Assembly: GCA_022653075.1 (NCBI GenBank) | Contig: JALCSB010000001.1 | Location: 1-64,000 of the forward strand | Origin: Intestinimonas sp. | GTDB lineage: Bacteria > Bacillota > Clostridia > Oscillospirales > Oscillospiraceae | Direction of reading: 5' to 3' | Length of the DNA: 64,000 nt | In this document: positions 24,977 to 34,525 of the stretch, in pieces | Layout: every line of letters begins with the position of its first letter | How positions within the stretch are numbered: position 1 is the stretch's first letter | The notes under the pieces: model-generated | The model's input: the letters and a program-made list of their open reading frames with translations, nothing else | Databases searched by the model: none | What the model was told of the DNA's origin: nothing | Program-made: the position numbers and the translations under genes

Positions 24977-26293
24977 TTACCCGCAGCCGGGCACGGTCTC
25001 CCCCAGCAGAAAGTGTTCCGACGAACCGGTGATACGGACGGTGCGGATTTGATTGTGCAACTGGGTACCGGGAGCGCGGACGCAGATATAATTCGGCGCA
25101 TGGCCCTGCCACAGCCCGCCTTTTTCCTCTTCAAACAGAACGGGTAAGGCTTTACCGACCCAACTCCGCAGCCAGACGCGCTCCAGTTCCGCGGCGACGG
25201 CGGCGGCCCGGTGGGCGCGGTCTTCCTTTACGGCGCGGGGGATCTGATTGAGCTGTGCCCCTGCCGACGTGCCGGCGCGGCGGGAGTAAGGAAAAATGTG
25301 CATGGCGGAGAAGGCACAGCGCCGTACAAAGGCCAGTGTGGCCTGAAATTCCGCTTCGGTCTCACCGGGAAAGCCGACGATCAAATCGGTGGTAATGCCG
25401 GGACGATCGAAGAAGCTTCGAAGAAGCTCTACGGATTCCAGATACCGGGCCGTGTCGTACTTCCGATTCATGCGGCACAGGACGCTGTCGCAGCCGCTCT
25501 GCATGGACAGATGGAAGTGGGGGCACAAATTGGAAAGACCGGCGGCACGGTGGCAGAATTCCGGTGTGATGGTACGCGGTTCCAGGGAGCCGAGACGGAC
25601 CCGCAGGTCCGGTACCGCGGCGCAGACGGTTTCTACCAGGTCGATCAGAGAAAGACCGGCGTGCAGGTCCTGGCCCCAGGAGGAGATTTCGATGCCGGTC
25701 AGCACCAGTTCCCGGTATCCGTCCTCCGCCAGCCTGCGGGCCTGCGCGGCCGCGTGTTCCGCGTCCAGAGAGCGGACGGGCCCGCGGGCATAGGGGATGA
25801 TACAGTAGGAGCAGAAATTCACGCAGCCGTCTTCCACCTTTAACATGGCGCGAGTCCGGCCTTCCAGTCCGTGGGCGGGCAGCCGCTCAAACACGCGGCG
25901 TTCCATGCTGTTATCCAGAACGCGGCGGGGGACGCCGTGCCCCGCACTCCCGCGGTCGGCGCACAGTGCCTCCAATTCATCCAAAAATGCCATACGCCCG
26001 CCGGTTCCGGAGATCAGGTCCACGCCTAATTCCGCCACCGCTTCCGGGGAGGTCTGGGCATAACAGCCGCAGACGGCCACCACGGCACCGGGGCTGCGCC
26101 TCCGTGCCTGACGGATTGCCTGGCGGGATTTCCGGTCGCTGACGGCGGTTACGGTACAGGTATTAATAATGTAGACATCCGCCGGGCGGTCAAAGGGAAC
26201 CAGAGTGTGGCCACGGGCGGCGAGCGCGCGTTCCAGCGCGGCGGTTTCATATTGATTGACCTTGCAGCCCAGGGTGTGAATGGCAATTTGCAT
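24977..26293 (-). CDS. mtaB: tRNA (N6-threonylcarbamoyladenosine37-C2) methylthiotransferase MtaB
   Basis: The product has 438 residues. The N-terminal UPF0004 domain (IHTLGCKVNQYETAALERAL, INTCTVTAVSDRKSRQAIRQ) binds one iron-sulfur cluster, and the radical SAM motif CSYCIIPYARGPVRS binds the other. A short TRAM-like domain ends the protein. It adds a methylthio group to t6A37 in ANN-decoding tRNAs, which supports accurate decoding. The N-terminal signature separates it from MiaB and RimO. It appears monocistronic, with about 170 nt of AT-rich DNA before the tetR gene. Confidence 0.93.
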   Translation of the reverse strand: MQIAIHTLGCKVNQYETAALERALAARGHTLVPFDRPADVYIINTCTVTAVSDRKSRQAIRQARRRSPGAVVAVCGCYAQTSPEAVAELGVDLISGTGGRMAFLDELEALCADRGSAGHGVPRRVLDNSMERRVFERLPAHGLEGRTRAMLKVEDGCVNFCSYCIIPYARGPVRSLDAEHAAAQARRLAEDGYRELVLTGIEISSWGQDLHAGLSLIDLVETVCAAVPDLRVRLGSLEPRTITPEFCHRAAGLSNLCPHFHLSMQSGCDSVLCRMNRKYDTARYLESVELLRSFFDRPGITTDLIVGFPGETEAEFQATLAFVRRCAFSAMHIFPYSRRAGTSAGAQLNQIPRAVKEDRAHRAAAVAAELERVWLRSWVGKALPVLFEEEKGGLWQGHAPNYICVRAPGTQLHNQIRTVRITGSSEHFLLGETVPGCG

Positions 26294-26378
26294 GGTGATA
26301 ACCTCACAAAAGGAGAAACGCCGTCCCTCAGTTCTGGTGAAAATGGCTGAAATTCAGAAAAGAAACGGTGTTCTTGAT

Positions 26379-26406
26379 TGTATTTTTCGCGCTCCTTGCT
26401 ATAATT
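26379..26406 (+). promoter_or_regulatory. Promoter of the Crh-like gene
   Basis: TTGTAT (26379-26384), 16-nt spacer, TATAAT (26401-26406). A GC-rich hairpin (CGGCCGG...CCGGCCG, 26430-26459) lies in the leader before the ribosome site AGGAGGGA. Confidence 0.6.
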
Positions 26407-26499
26407 AAAAGCATTGAATCCCTCTTATGCGGCCGGTCGCTCGGAAGATGCCGGCCGCGGGAACGGGATTATTATAACATGCGATAGGAGGGATTGACA

Positions 26500-26736
26500 A
26501 TGACCAGCTTTTCGATCATGCTGGAATCGATCGGTGACATTAAGGAGTTTGTCAATGCAGCCAGCCGTCTGGACTGCGAAGTCGACGTGCGCAGCGGCCG
26601 TTACCTGGTGGACGGAAAATCCATAATGGGACTGTTTTCCATTGATCTGTCTGAGCCTGTTACCACGGAGGTTCACGGCACGAGCGCCCAGGGTGAGATG
26701 TTCCGTCAGGCCATTGCCCGCTTTGTAAAGGAGTAA
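26500..26736 (+). CDS. HPr-family protein lacking the active-site histidine (Crh-like)
   Basis: The product has 78 residues from the ATG at 26500 (AGGAGGGA ribosome site). It has the HPr fold pattern, with GRYLVDGKSIMGLFSIDLSEP matching the Ser46 region of HPr, but no GLHARP motif and no histidine at that place (it reads ...NAASRLDCEV). It can therefore not carry phosphate in the sugar phosphotransferase chain. In Bacillus, Crh has the same property and acts only through Ser46 phosphorylation in catabolite control. The true HPr (ptsH) lies 5 kb downstream. Its start of an operon with a nucleotidase gene suggests a regulatory role, as inference. Confidence 0.75.
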   Translation: MTSFSIMLESIGDIKEFVNAASRLDCEVDVRSGRYLVDGKSIMGLFSIDLSEPVTTEVHGTSAQGEMFRQAIARFVKE

Positions 26737-26739
26737 TTC

Positions 26740-27354
26740 GTGGCATATCATTTTTTCGCAATGATTTCCCGCATGCGCTATATCAGCCGGTGGGGGCTGA
26801 TGCGGAATACCTTTCGTGAAAATATTCAGGAGCATTCTCATATGGTGGCTGTGATTGCCCACGCGCTGGCTGTGATCCGCCGGGACGTTTATGGCGGAAG
26901 CATTGACCCGGGTGCGGTGGCGGTCGCCGCTTTATACCATGACGCGCCGGAAATTCTGACTGGCGATCTGCCCACACCCATCAAATATTACAACCCGGAG
27001 ATTCGGGATGCCTACAAAAAGGTAGAGAGCGTGTCCGCGCGAACACTCCTATCGCTGCTTCCAGCCGCTCTTCGCCCGGCTTACGAGCCGCTGCTGGAGG
27101 AGAACCCGGAGAGTGAAACCTATGCCTTGGTGAAAGCGGCGGATAAACTTTCGGCCTATGTAAAATGTATGGAGGAATTGGAAGCCGGGAACCATGAGTT
27201 TGATCAGGCGGCCCGGCAGACGCTGGCCGCTCTTAAGGCATCTCCGCTGCCTGAGGTACATTATTTTATGGATGAGTTTGTACCCGGTTTTGGCCTTACC
27301 CTGGATGAACTCCAGTCTTCTCATATGAAAAACAGAAAGGATGATCGAGCATGA
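26740..27354 (+). CDS. HD-domain 5'-deoxynucleotidase (YfbR-like)
   Basis: The product has 204 residues from a GTG 4 nt after the previous stop. HD-domain metal ligands are seen: [32 protein letters not shown], and [12 protein letters not shown]. YfbR-type enzymes remove phosphate from deoxyribonucleoside 5'-monophosphates. The Trp-Arg segment ([18 protein letters not shown]) near the N-terminus is diagnostic for YfbR. It lies in an operon with the Crh-like gene and overlaps the next gene by 4 nt. Confidence 0.88.
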   Translation: MAYHFFAMISRMRYISRWGLMRNTFRENIQEHSHMVAVIAHALAVIRRDVYGGSIDPGAVAVAALYHDAPEILTGDLPTPIKYYNPEIRDAYKKVESVSARTLLSLLPAALRPAYEPLLEENPESETYALVKAADKLSAYVKCMEELEAGNHEFDQAARQTLAALKASPLPEVHYFMDEFVPGFGLTLDELQSSHMKNRKDDRA

Positions 27355-27623
27355 CAAGAGCCATTGTAACCGTACTGGGGAAGGACCGGGTAGGTATTAT
27401 GTCCTTTGCCTGTACCTTGCTGGCACAGCACAATATCAACATCCTGGATATCAGTCAGACCATTTTGCAGGATTATTTTACCATGGTCATGCTGGTGGAC
27501 GCCACCGGCTGCGACCTGCCCTTTGCGGAACTGGCGACTCTGCTGGAGAACCAGGGGAAAACACGGGACCTCGCGATCCACATTCAGCGCGAGGATCTGT
27601 TCAACGCCATGCACCGGATTTGA
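27351..27623 (+). CDS. ACT domain protein (UPF0237)
   Basis: A 90-residue protein with one ACT domain ([34 protein letters not shown]). This family (B. subtilis/Streptococcus UPF0237) is usually encoded directly before a PFL/UPF0210 gene, as here (14 nt gap), and probably senses an amino acid or related ligand for it. The specific ligand is not known. Confidence 0.9.
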   Translation: MTRAIVTVLGKDRVGIMSFACTLLAQHNINILDISQTILQDYFTMVMLVDATGCDLPFAELATLLENQGKTRDLAIHIQREDLFNAMHRI

Positions 27624-27637
27624 GAGGGGCGGGAAGA

Positions 27638-28996
27638 ATGATCAATACCAATGAAATTATGGATACCATCCATATGATCGACCAGCAGCATCTGGATGTA
27701 CGGACCATCACCATGGGTATCTCTCTTCTGGACTGCGCGGACGCCAATGCCGACACCGCCTGCCGCAAAATCTATGATAAGATCTGCCGGAAAGCGGAGC
27801 ACCTGGTCCGGACCGGCTGCGACATCGAGCGGGAGTTTGGCATTCCCATTGTGCATAAGCGGATTTCCGTCACGCCCATCGCGCTGGTGGCCGGCGCGTC
27901 GGAGGCGGAGGATTATGTCCCGTTTGCCGCAGCGCTGGACCGGGCTGCACAGACCTGCGGCGTTAACTTTATCGGCGGGTTCTCCGCGCTGGTGCAGAAA
28001 GGATTCACGCCCGGGGACCGCCGGCTTATCGCCGCCATACCGGAGGCGCTGGCCACCACTGAGCTGGTCTGTTCCTCGGTGAATGTGGGTTCCACAAAGG
28101 CTGGCATCAACATGGACGCGGTGGCACAGATGGGGCAAACCATTAAAAAATGCGCCGAGCTGACCAAAGAGCGGGGCGGTTTCGGCTGCGCCAAACTGGT
28201 GGTGTTCTGCAATGCCGTGGAGGACAACCCCTTTATGGCTGGCGCGTTCCATGGCGTGGGCGAGGGAGACTGTGTCATTAACGTGGGCGTTTCCGGCCCG
28301 GGTGTGGTCTACCACGCGTTGCAGAGTGTAAAGGGGAGGCCCTTTGACGACGTGGCGGAGACCATTAAAAAGACCGCTTTCCGCATTACCAGGATGGGCC
28401 AGCTGGTGGCTCAGGAGGCATCCCGCCGGCTGGATGTGCCGTTCGGCATTGTGGACCTGTCTCTGGCGCCCACGCCCGCCGTGGGCGATTCGGTGGCCCG
28501 CATTCTGGAGGAAATGGGTTTGGAAGTTTGCGGAACGCACGGCACCACTGCGGCGCTTGCTCTGCTCAACGATGCGGTCAAAAAGGGCGGTGTCATGGCG
28601 TCCTCCCATGTGGGCGGACTGTCCGGCGCCTTTATCCCCGTCTCCGAGGATGAGGGAATGATCGCCGCCGCCCGTTCCGGCGCGCTGCAGCTGGACAAGC
28701 TGGAGGTTATGACCTGCGTGTGCTCCGTTGGCCTGGATATGATCGCCGTCCCCGGTGACACCTCCGCCGAAACCATCTCCGCCATTATTGCGGATGAGAC
28801 CGCCATCGGCATGGTAAATACCAAGACCACCGCCGTGCGTATCATTCCCGCACCTGGCAAGCAGGTGGGGGACACAGTGGAATTCGGCGGCCTGCTGGGT
28901 TCCGCCCCCGTTATGCCCGTACACTCCTTTAGCAGCGAGGCGTTTGTCCATCGCGGAGGGCGTATCCCTGCTCCAATGCAGAGCCTGAAGAACTAA
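27638..28996 (+). CDS. PFL family protein (UPF0210/DUF711)
   Basis: The product has 452 residues from the ATG at 27638; the track ORF from 27341 is over-extended through the ACT gene. It shows the UPF0210 pattern ([76 protein letters not shown]-like [11 protein letters not shown]). The fold is related to pyruvate formate-lyase but without the glycyl-radical segment, and the reaction is unknown. Its constant neighbour is the ACT protein encoded just upstream. Confidence 0.9.
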   Translation: MINTNEIMDTIHMIDQQHLDVRTITMGISLLDCADANADTACRKIYDKICRKAEHLVRTGCDIEREFGIPIVHKRISVTPIALVAGASEAEDYVPFAAALDRAAQTCGVNFIGGFSALVQKGFTPGDRRLIAAIPEALATTELVCSSVNVGSTKAGINMDAVAQMGQTIKKCAELTKERGGFGCAKLVVFCNAVEDNPFMAGAFHGVGEGDCVINVGVSGPGVVYHALQSVKGRPFDDVAETIKKTAFRITRMGQLVAQEASRRLDVPFGIVDLSLAPTPAVGDSVARILEEMGLEVCGTHGTTAALALLNDAVKKGGVMASSHVGGLSGAFIPVSEDEGMIAAARSGALQLDKLEVMTCVCSVGLDMIAVPGDTSAETISAIIADETAIGMVNTKTTAVRIIPAPGKQVGDTVEFGGLLGSAPVMPVHSFSSEAFVHRGGRIPAPMQSLKN

Positions 28997-29009
28997 AAGC
29001 CGTTTACAG

Positions 29010-29034
29010 CCCCGGAAACGCCAAGTTTCCGGGG
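29010..29034 (+). terminator. Hairpin after the PFL gene
   Basis: A perfect 10-bp stem (CCCCGGAAAC / GTTTCCGGGG) with a 5-nt loop lies 14 nt after the stop codon. There is no T run, so it may be a weak or Rho-aided end, or a mRNA-protecting hairpin. Confidence 0.55.
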
Positions 29035-29137
29035 CGATATTATGCTGGGGCAGTCAGGACGAAACCACGCCTTGTAAATTTAGCATATTTGTGAGAAAAT
29101 AGAAAAAATGAACCCGACAGGACGGAGACCGTACACT

Positions 29138-31516
29138 ATGACCGACTTATTTGAAAAATCCATTTACACGCTGGAATTGCCGCGGGTGCTGGACCTGCTG
29201 GCGGAGCAGGCCGTAACCGAGGAGGGCAAGGAGCGCTGCCGTGCGCTGCGTCCGCTCACCGACCCTGACGAGGTACGCCGCCGGCTGGCGGAAACCTCTG
29301 CCGCATTTCAGCTTTTGACCCTGCGGGGCACACCCAGCTTTTCCGGCGTAAAGCCGGTGGCGGCGGCCCTTCAGCGCGCCGATATGGGTGGAGCGCTCAA
29401 TACCAGGGAACTCCTGTCGCTGGCTGCTCTGCTGCGCTGCGCCCGCGCGGCCCGGGATTATGCCAGCGGCGAAGGCGGTGTGCGCACTTGCATCGACCAC
29501 CTGTTTGCCTCGCTGACGGCCAATCGTTTTCTGGAGGATAAAATCACGGGTTCCATTCTCTCGGAAGATGAGATTGCCGATGCCGCCAGCACCGAACTGG
29601 CCGATATCCGCCGCCATATCCGGGCCACCTCCAGCAAGGTGAGGGAGATCCTGAACAGACTGATTTCCTCCTCCCAGGCCAAATATCTGCAGGAATCCAT
29701 CATCACCATGCGTTCCGGGCGCTATGTGGTGCCGGTCAAGTCCGAGTGCAAAAACGAGGTCCCCGGCCTGGTTCATGATGTGTCCGGCTCCGGCGGGACC
29801 TTTTTCATTGAGCCGATGGGCGTGGTAAAAGCCAACAACGAGCTGCGCGAATTACAGGCCCGGGAAGAGAAGGAGATCGAGCGCATTCTGTGCGAGCTCT
29901 CCGCCGAGGCCGCCGCGCACAAAGAGGATATTATCCAGGACTATGATCTGTTGATCATGCTGGACTGCATCTTTGCCCGGGCCGGGCTGTCGGTGCGCAT
30001 GCATGCCTGCCAGCCGCGTCTGGCTACCGACGGGATCGACTTGAAAAAAGCCCGTCACCCACTGCTGGATCCTAAAACGGCGGTGGCGAATGATCTTCGT
30101 CTGGGCGGAACGTTCCATACGCTGGTCATTACCGGGCCCAATACCGGCGGCAAGACGGTCACGCTCAAAACCATCGGCCTGCTGACGCTGATGACCCAGT
30201 GCGGCCTGCACATTCCGGTGGCCGACGACAGCCAGGTGGTGGTATTCCGCCATGTTCTGGCCGATATCGGCGACGAACAGTCCATCGCCCAGAATCTCTC
30301 CACCTTCTCCTCACACATGAAGAACATCGTGGGTATTTTAAAGGAGGCGGACGACAGCAGTCTGGTCCTCTTTGATGAACTGGGCGCGGGGACTGACCCT
30401 GTGGAGGGCGCGGCTTTGGCCGCCGCAATTATTGAAAACGCCCGGAGCCGGGGCGCGCTGGTGGCCGCCACCACGCACTACGCCGAATTAAAAGTCTACG
30501 CGATGACCACGCCGGGCGTGGAAAACGCCTCCTGCGAGTTTGATGTGGATTCCCTGGTGCCCACCTACCGGCTGTTGATCGGTGTGCCCGGCAAATCCAA
30601 TGCCTTTGCCATCTCTAAACGGCTGGGATTGCCTGAGGAAATTATCCAGCGGGCCGCTGACCGTATCAACGCGGAGAACGTCCGGTTTGAGGATGTGCTC
30701 TCTCAACTGGAACGTCAGCGGCAGGAAATGGAGAAGGAGAAGGAGAAAGCAAGCCTGCTGCGGCGGGAGATGGAAGAGTCCGCGCGGACCGCCCGGGAAT
30801 ATCGACAGCGGCTGACGCAGGAGAAGAACAAAGCCGCGGAAAAAGCCCGGATGGAGGCCCGAACCATCATTGAGGAGGCTCGGCGCACCGCGGACCAGGT
30901 TTTCGAAGAGCTGGACGATATGCGTCGGCGGCAGGAAAAAGAGGCCAATTGGCAGCAGGCCAACGAGCGGCGTGCCGGTCTCAAGCACAGGCTGAATCAG
31001 GCGGACGATGCCATCGGCGTAGAGACGGAGCTGCCGCCTCCGCCTCCCACGCGGCCCGCCAAGGTGGGAGACACGGTGGAACTGGTGAAGATGAAGGGGA
31101 CGCAGGCCACGGTTTTATCCGTTTCCAAAGAGGGCGTACTGCAGCTTCAGGCCGGTATCCTCAAGGTCACCGCCCGGCAGGATGAAGTCCGGGTAGTGGA
31201 GGGCGAGACCCAGTCTCAGAAGCAGGCGCGCCGGATCGCCCAGCGGTCGGAACACCAGCTTCGCGCCCTGGGAGCTTCTCCGGAGGTGGATTTGCGGGGC
31301 ATGACCGGCGACGAGGCTGTAGGTGCATTGGACTTGTTTCTGGACAGCGCCACAATGGGTAAGCTCACACAGGTTACCGTAATCCATGGCAAGGGAACCG
31401 GCGCGGTGCGAAAAGCGGTTCGGGAGCATTTGAAACGTAGCCGTTATGTAAAGACATTCCGGCCCGGACGCTATGGCGAAGGTGAGGACGGCGTGACGAT
31501 TGTGGAGCTGAAATAG
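29138..31516 (+). CDS. mutS2: MutS2 endonuclease / ribosome-collision splitting ATPase
   Basis: The product has 792 residues from the ATG at 29138 (MTDLFEKSIYTLELP). It has the MutS core and clamp, the ABC-type ATPase (Walker A GPNTGGKTVTLKT, Walker B LVLFDELGAGTDP), a long coiled coil (about residues 500-630), and a C-terminal Smr domain (DLRGMTGDEAV, VIHGKGTGAVRKAV). In Bacillus it acts on stalled ribosomes and in anti-recombination, not in mismatch repair. Length is normal. It lies in element 2. Confidence 0.95.
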   Translation: MTDLFEKSIYTLELPRVLDLLAEQAVTEEGKERCRALRPLTDPDEVRRRLAETSAAFQLLTLRGTPSFSGVKPVAAALQRADMGGALNTRELLSLAALLRCARAARDYASGEGGVRTCIDHLFASLTANRFLEDKITGSILSEDEIADAASTELADIRRHIRATSSKVREILNRLISSSQAKYLQESIITMRSGRYVVPVKSECKNEVPGLVHDVSGSGGTFFIEPMGVVKANNELRELQAREEKEIERILCELSAEAAAHKEDIIQDYDLLIMLDCIFARAGLSVRMHACQPRLATDGIDLKKARHPLLDPKTAVANDLRLGGTFHTLVITGPNTGGKTVTLKTIGLLTLMTQCGLHIPVADDSQVVVFRHVLADIGDEQSIAQNLSTFSSHMKNIVGILKEADDSSLVLFDELGAGTDPVEGAALAAAIIENARSRGALVAATTHYAELKVYAMTTPGVENASCEFDVDSLVPTYRLLIGVPGKSNAFAISKRLGLPEEIIQRAADRINAENVRFEDVLSQLERQRQEMEKEKEKASLLRREMEESARTAREYRQRLTQEKNKAAEKARMEARTIIEEARRTADQVFEELDDMRRRQEKEANWQQANERRAGLKHRLNQADDAIGVETELPPPPPTRPAKVGDTVELVKMKGTQATVLSVSKEGVLQLQAGILKVTARQDEVRVVEGETQSQKQARRIAQRSEHQLRALGASPEVDLRGMTGDEAVGALDLFLDSATMGKLTQVTVIHGKGTGAVRKAVREHLKRSRYVKTFRPGRYGEGEDGVTIVELK

Positions 31517-31660
31517 TCCCCGCCCCGTGTTCTACTTTTCGTACGGCGCATGGTATGCAAAATTTGTGCCGAAAAAACAACTTTATAAAAAATATGTCAG
31601 AACGTTGAGTTTGCTTGTGAAAATCGGGGGCTTGCTCACATGGATTTGTGTAAATTGACA

Positions 31661-31689
31661 TTGACGATTTGTCATAAATTTGGTATGCT
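31661..31689 (+). promoter_or_regulatory. Promoter of ptsH
   Basis: TTGACG (31661-31666), 17-nt spacer, TATGCT (31684-31689), followed by TATAAG. The interval 31517-31660 holds no other feature that I can support. Confidence 0.65.
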
Positions 31690-31730
31690 ATATAAGTAGT
31701 CAAACGCTTTGTTTGAGGGGGGAACACAGA

Positions 31731-31994
31731 ATGTATGTTAAAGAGGCTGTTGTAAACAACCAGGTTGGCCTCCATGCAAGACCTGCCACGTTCTTTATTC
31801 AGAAGGCTAACGAGTTCAAGAGTTCCATTTGGGTGGAGAAGGATGAACGGAGAGTGAATGCAAAGAGCCTGTTGGGTGTCCTCTCTCTGGGCATTGTAAA
31901 GGGGACCTCCATCAACCTCATTGCCGACGGGCCCGACGAGAAGGAAGCCGTGGAGGCGCTCATCGAGCTGATTTCAACCAATTTCTCCGAGTGA
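31731..31994 (+). CDS. ptsH: Phosphocarrier protein HPr
   Basis: The product has 87 residues with the active-site histidine in GLHARPATFF and the regulatory serine in AKSLLGVLSLG (Ser46 equivalent). It carries phosphate from enzyme I to sugar-specific enzymes II and, when phosphorylated at Ser46, acts as a catabolite co-repressor. It is monocistronic here (own promoter, strong terminator); no ptsI is adjacent. A His-less paralogue is encoded at 26500. Confidence 0.95.
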   Translation: MYVKEAVVNNQVGLHARPATFFIQKANEFKSSIWVEKDERRVNAKSLLGVLSLGIVKGTSINLIADGPDEKEAVEALIELISTNFSE

Positions 31995-32012
31995 GTTGGA
32001 GAATCTTATCCC

Positions 32013-32041
32013 AAAAAGCGCCGCTTTGCGGCGCTTTTTTT
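32013..32041 (+). terminator. Terminator of ptsH
   Basis: Stem AGCGCCGC / GCGGCGCT with a 3-nt loop and TTTTTT, preceded by AAAAA: a canonical intrinsic terminator. Confidence 0.93.
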
Positions 32042-32115
32042 GATAGAAAGCCATATTCTGTATTCAGGGCCACGTATGGGGAAAAATGAAAATAGGAATA
32101 TGCGGGAGGCTGCGG

Positions 32116-33963
32116 ATGACATTTGATGAATTAAAGGAAAAGGCGCACGCCCTGCCTCTGAAGCCGGGTGTCTATATCATGCAGAACGCCAAAAATGAAG
32201 TCATCTATGTGGGAAAGGCCAAGGCGCTCAAAAACCGTGTGTCCCAATATTTTCAGGATTCCGCCTCTCATACGGAGAAAACCAAGGCAATGGTTTCCCA
32301 GATCGACCATTTTGACGTGATTATTGCCGACAGTGAGTTCGAGGCGCTGGTGCTGGAGTGTTCCTTAATTAAGCGTCACCAGCCCAGATATAATATTCTG
32401 CTGAAGGATGGCAAAGGATATCCCTATATCCGTCTGACGGTAAAGCAGGCATATCCGCGCTTTTCCCTGGCGGGCCATGTGGAAGAGGATGGCGCGCGAT
32501 ATTTTGGACCTTATGGCAGCCGGGGCGCGACACAAAATATTATTGACGCGCTGCGCACTGCGCTGCGCCTGCCGGTATGCAATAGACGGTTTCCACGCGA
32601 TATCGGCCGGGAGCGCCCCTGCCTGTATTACCGGATGAACCAGTGTGACGGCTACTGCCGGCCGGAGATGGACCAGGGCCGTTATCGGGAAGCCATCGAA
32701 CAGGCCATCCGGCTGCTGGAAGGAAAATTCGACGAGGTGGCCGCCGAGCTGACTGCGGAGATGAATCGGGCGGCGGAGGAACTGCGATTTGAAAAGGCCG
32801 CTGAGCTGCGGGACCGCCTGAAGGCATTAGAACTGCTGGGTAAGCGGCAAAAGGTGGTCTCCGGTTCCCTGACGGATACGGATGTGACAGGATTTTACCG
32901 GGGCGAGGTGAAAAGCTGCTTCACCGTGCTGCACTATGTGGCCGGCGATTTGGCCGCCAAGGATATGGAGCTGATTGAGACTCCCATGGAGGGAGGCGAG
33001 GCTGAGAACGTCTCCGCGCTGGTCAAGCAATTCTATGGCGGACGCGGGAACCTGCCCAGACAGATTCTGCTGCCTTGCGAGATTGAGGATGAGGTGCCGG
33101 TGACGCGGATGCTGTCCGAGTCCTGCGGCCACCGCGTGGATCTGATAACACCCCAGCGTGGGGCAAAGATGGACCTGATTCGTCTGGCTAATCGGAACGC
33201 GATGGAAGAAGTGGCCCGCGCCACCAGCCGGCAGGAACGTCAGAGCAAACTGCTGGAGACGTTCGGAAATCTGTTGGGCCTGGCCGGCCCCCCGGTGCGT
33301 ATGGAGGCCTATGACATTTCCAACACCGGGGACGATGACATCGTGGCCTCTATGACGGTGTTTGTGAACGGACGCCCCCTCAAACGGGACTACCGCCGAT
33401 TCAAGCTCAGGGACCTGCTCCATGCCGACGACTATGCCTCTATGGAGCAGGTTCTCACCCGCCGGTTCCACCGCTATCTGGACGGAGATGAGAAATTCGG
33501 CGCGCTACCCGATGTACTGCTCATTGACGGTGGTGAGAACCATGCCCGGGTGGCTGTGCAGGCCCTGGCAGGATTAGGCCTGTCAATTCCGGTGTTCGGT
33601 ATGGTCAAAGACGACCGCCATCGTACCCGCGCCCTGGTGACTCCGGAAGGGAAAGAGATCGGCATTCGCCAGAACCAGGCGGTGTTTGCTCTGGTGGGGC
33701 GCATTCAGGAGGAGACCCACCGGTTTGCCATTGAATTTAACCGGCAGCAGCGTACCAAACGGATTCAGGGCTCGGTGCTGGATCAGATCCCGGGTGTGGG
33801 CAAGGCCCGCCGCGCCCAGTTGCTGCGGCAGTTCAAAAGCGTAAAAAAAATTCGTACAGCCTCGCTGGAAATGCTGGAGGAGGCCGTACCCAAAAATACA
33901 GCCCGGGCGGTCTACGACTTTTTTAACGCCCCCGGTATGGAGAAAAAGGAGCGTCAGTCATGA
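32116..33963 (+). CDS. uvrC: Excinuclease ABC subunit C
   Basis: The product has 615 residues from the ATG at 32116 (MTFDELKEKAHALPLKPG); ten extra codons upstream are possible. The GIY-YIG nuclease domain is at the N-terminus (GVYIMQNAKNEVIYVGKAKALKNRV), the UvrB-binding UVR motif about residue 210 (FEKAAELRDRLKAL), the RNase H-like nuclease domain after residue 370 (AYDISNTGDDDIVASM), and two helix-hairpin-helix repeats at the end (LDQIPGVGKARRAQLL). It makes both incisions in nucleotide excision repair. It starts an operon with rsmD and overlaps it by 4 nt. Confidence 0.96.
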   Translation: MTFDELKEKAHALPLKPGVYIMQNAKNEVIYVGKAKALKNRVSQYFQDSASHTEKTKAMVSQIDHFDVIIADSEFEALVLECSLIKRHQPRYNILLKDGKGYPYIRLTVKQAYPRFSLAGHVEEDGARYFGPYGSRGATQNIIDALRTALRLPVCNRRFPRDIGRERPCLYYRMNQCDGYCRPEMDQGRYREAIEQAIRLLEGKFDEVAAELTAEMNRAAEELRFEKAAELRDRLKALELLGKRQKVVSGSLTDTDVTGFYRGEVKSCFTVLHYVAGDLAAKDMELIETPMEGGEAENVSALVKQFYGGRGNLPRQILLPCEIEDEVPVTRMLSESCGHRVDLITPQRGAKMDLIRLANRNAMEEVARATSRQERQSKLLETFGNLLGLAGPPVRMEAYDISNTGDDDIVASMTVFVNGRPLKRDYRRFKLRDLLHADDYASMEQVLTRRFHRYLDGDEKFGALPDVLLIDGGENHARVAVQALAGLGLSIPVFGMVKDDRHRTRALVTPEGKEIGIRQNQAVFALVGRIQEETHRFAIEFNRQQRTKRIQGSVLDQIPGVGKARRAQLLRQFKSVKKIRTASLEMLEEAVPKNTARAVYDFFNAPGMEKKERQS

Positions 33964-34505
33964 GAGTGATCACAGGTACGGCCAGAGGCCGGAGGCTCAA
34001 GGAATTAAGCGGCGAGGAGACCCGCCCCACCACGGACCGGGTCAAGGAGGCCATGTTCAGCATTGTCCAGTTCGATATTGAGGGCAGACGGGTGCTGGAT
34101 TTGTTCGGCGGTACCGGACAGCTGGGCATCGAGTGCCTATCCCGCAGTGCTGAATCCGTCACATTTATTGATGTGCGGAAGGAGGCGGTATCCCTGATCC
34201 GGGAAAATCTGGCTCTTACCGGTCTGGGAGAGCGGGCTAGAGTGCTGCAAAGTGATTATCTGGCTTTTCTGACCGCGTGCAGGGAAAAATTTGATCTGAT
34301 TTTTTTAGATCCGCCTTATGCCAGCGGCTTTCTGGAAAAGGCACTGGAAACCATCGCCACGATTGACATTCTGTCGCAAAATGGTATAATAGTGTGCGAA
34401 TCTGCCATGGAGAAGTTACTCCCGTCTCTGAATGAACCCTATAAAATGGGGAAAGAGTATCGCTATGGCAAGATAAAACTAACTACCTACCGCCGCACGG
34501 TATAG
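33960..34505 (+). CDS. rsmD: 16S rRNA (guanine966-N2)-methyltransferase
   Basis: The product has 181 residues: RVITGTARGRRLKELSGEETRPTTDRVKEAMFS is the family start, LDLFGGTGQLGIECLSR binds SAM, and the catalytic DPPYASGF is present. It methylates G966 in 16S rRNA in the small subunit. It is followed by coaD after 20 nt, the usual Firmicutes pair. Confidence 0.94.
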   Translation: MRVITGTARGRRLKELSGEETRPTTDRVKEAMFSIVQFDIEGRRVLDLFGGTGQLGIECLSRSAESVTFIDVRKEAVSLIRENLALTGLGERARVLQSDYLAFLTACREKFDLIFLDPPYASGFLEKALETIATIDILSQNGIIVCESAMEKLLPSLNEPYKMGKEYRYGKIKLTTYRRTV

Positions 34506-34525
34506 GACAAAGGGGATACCTACCC

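Noticed and set aside
27584-28951. 455-codon minus-strand ORF
   Set aside because: Antisense of the PFL family gene; no motifs.
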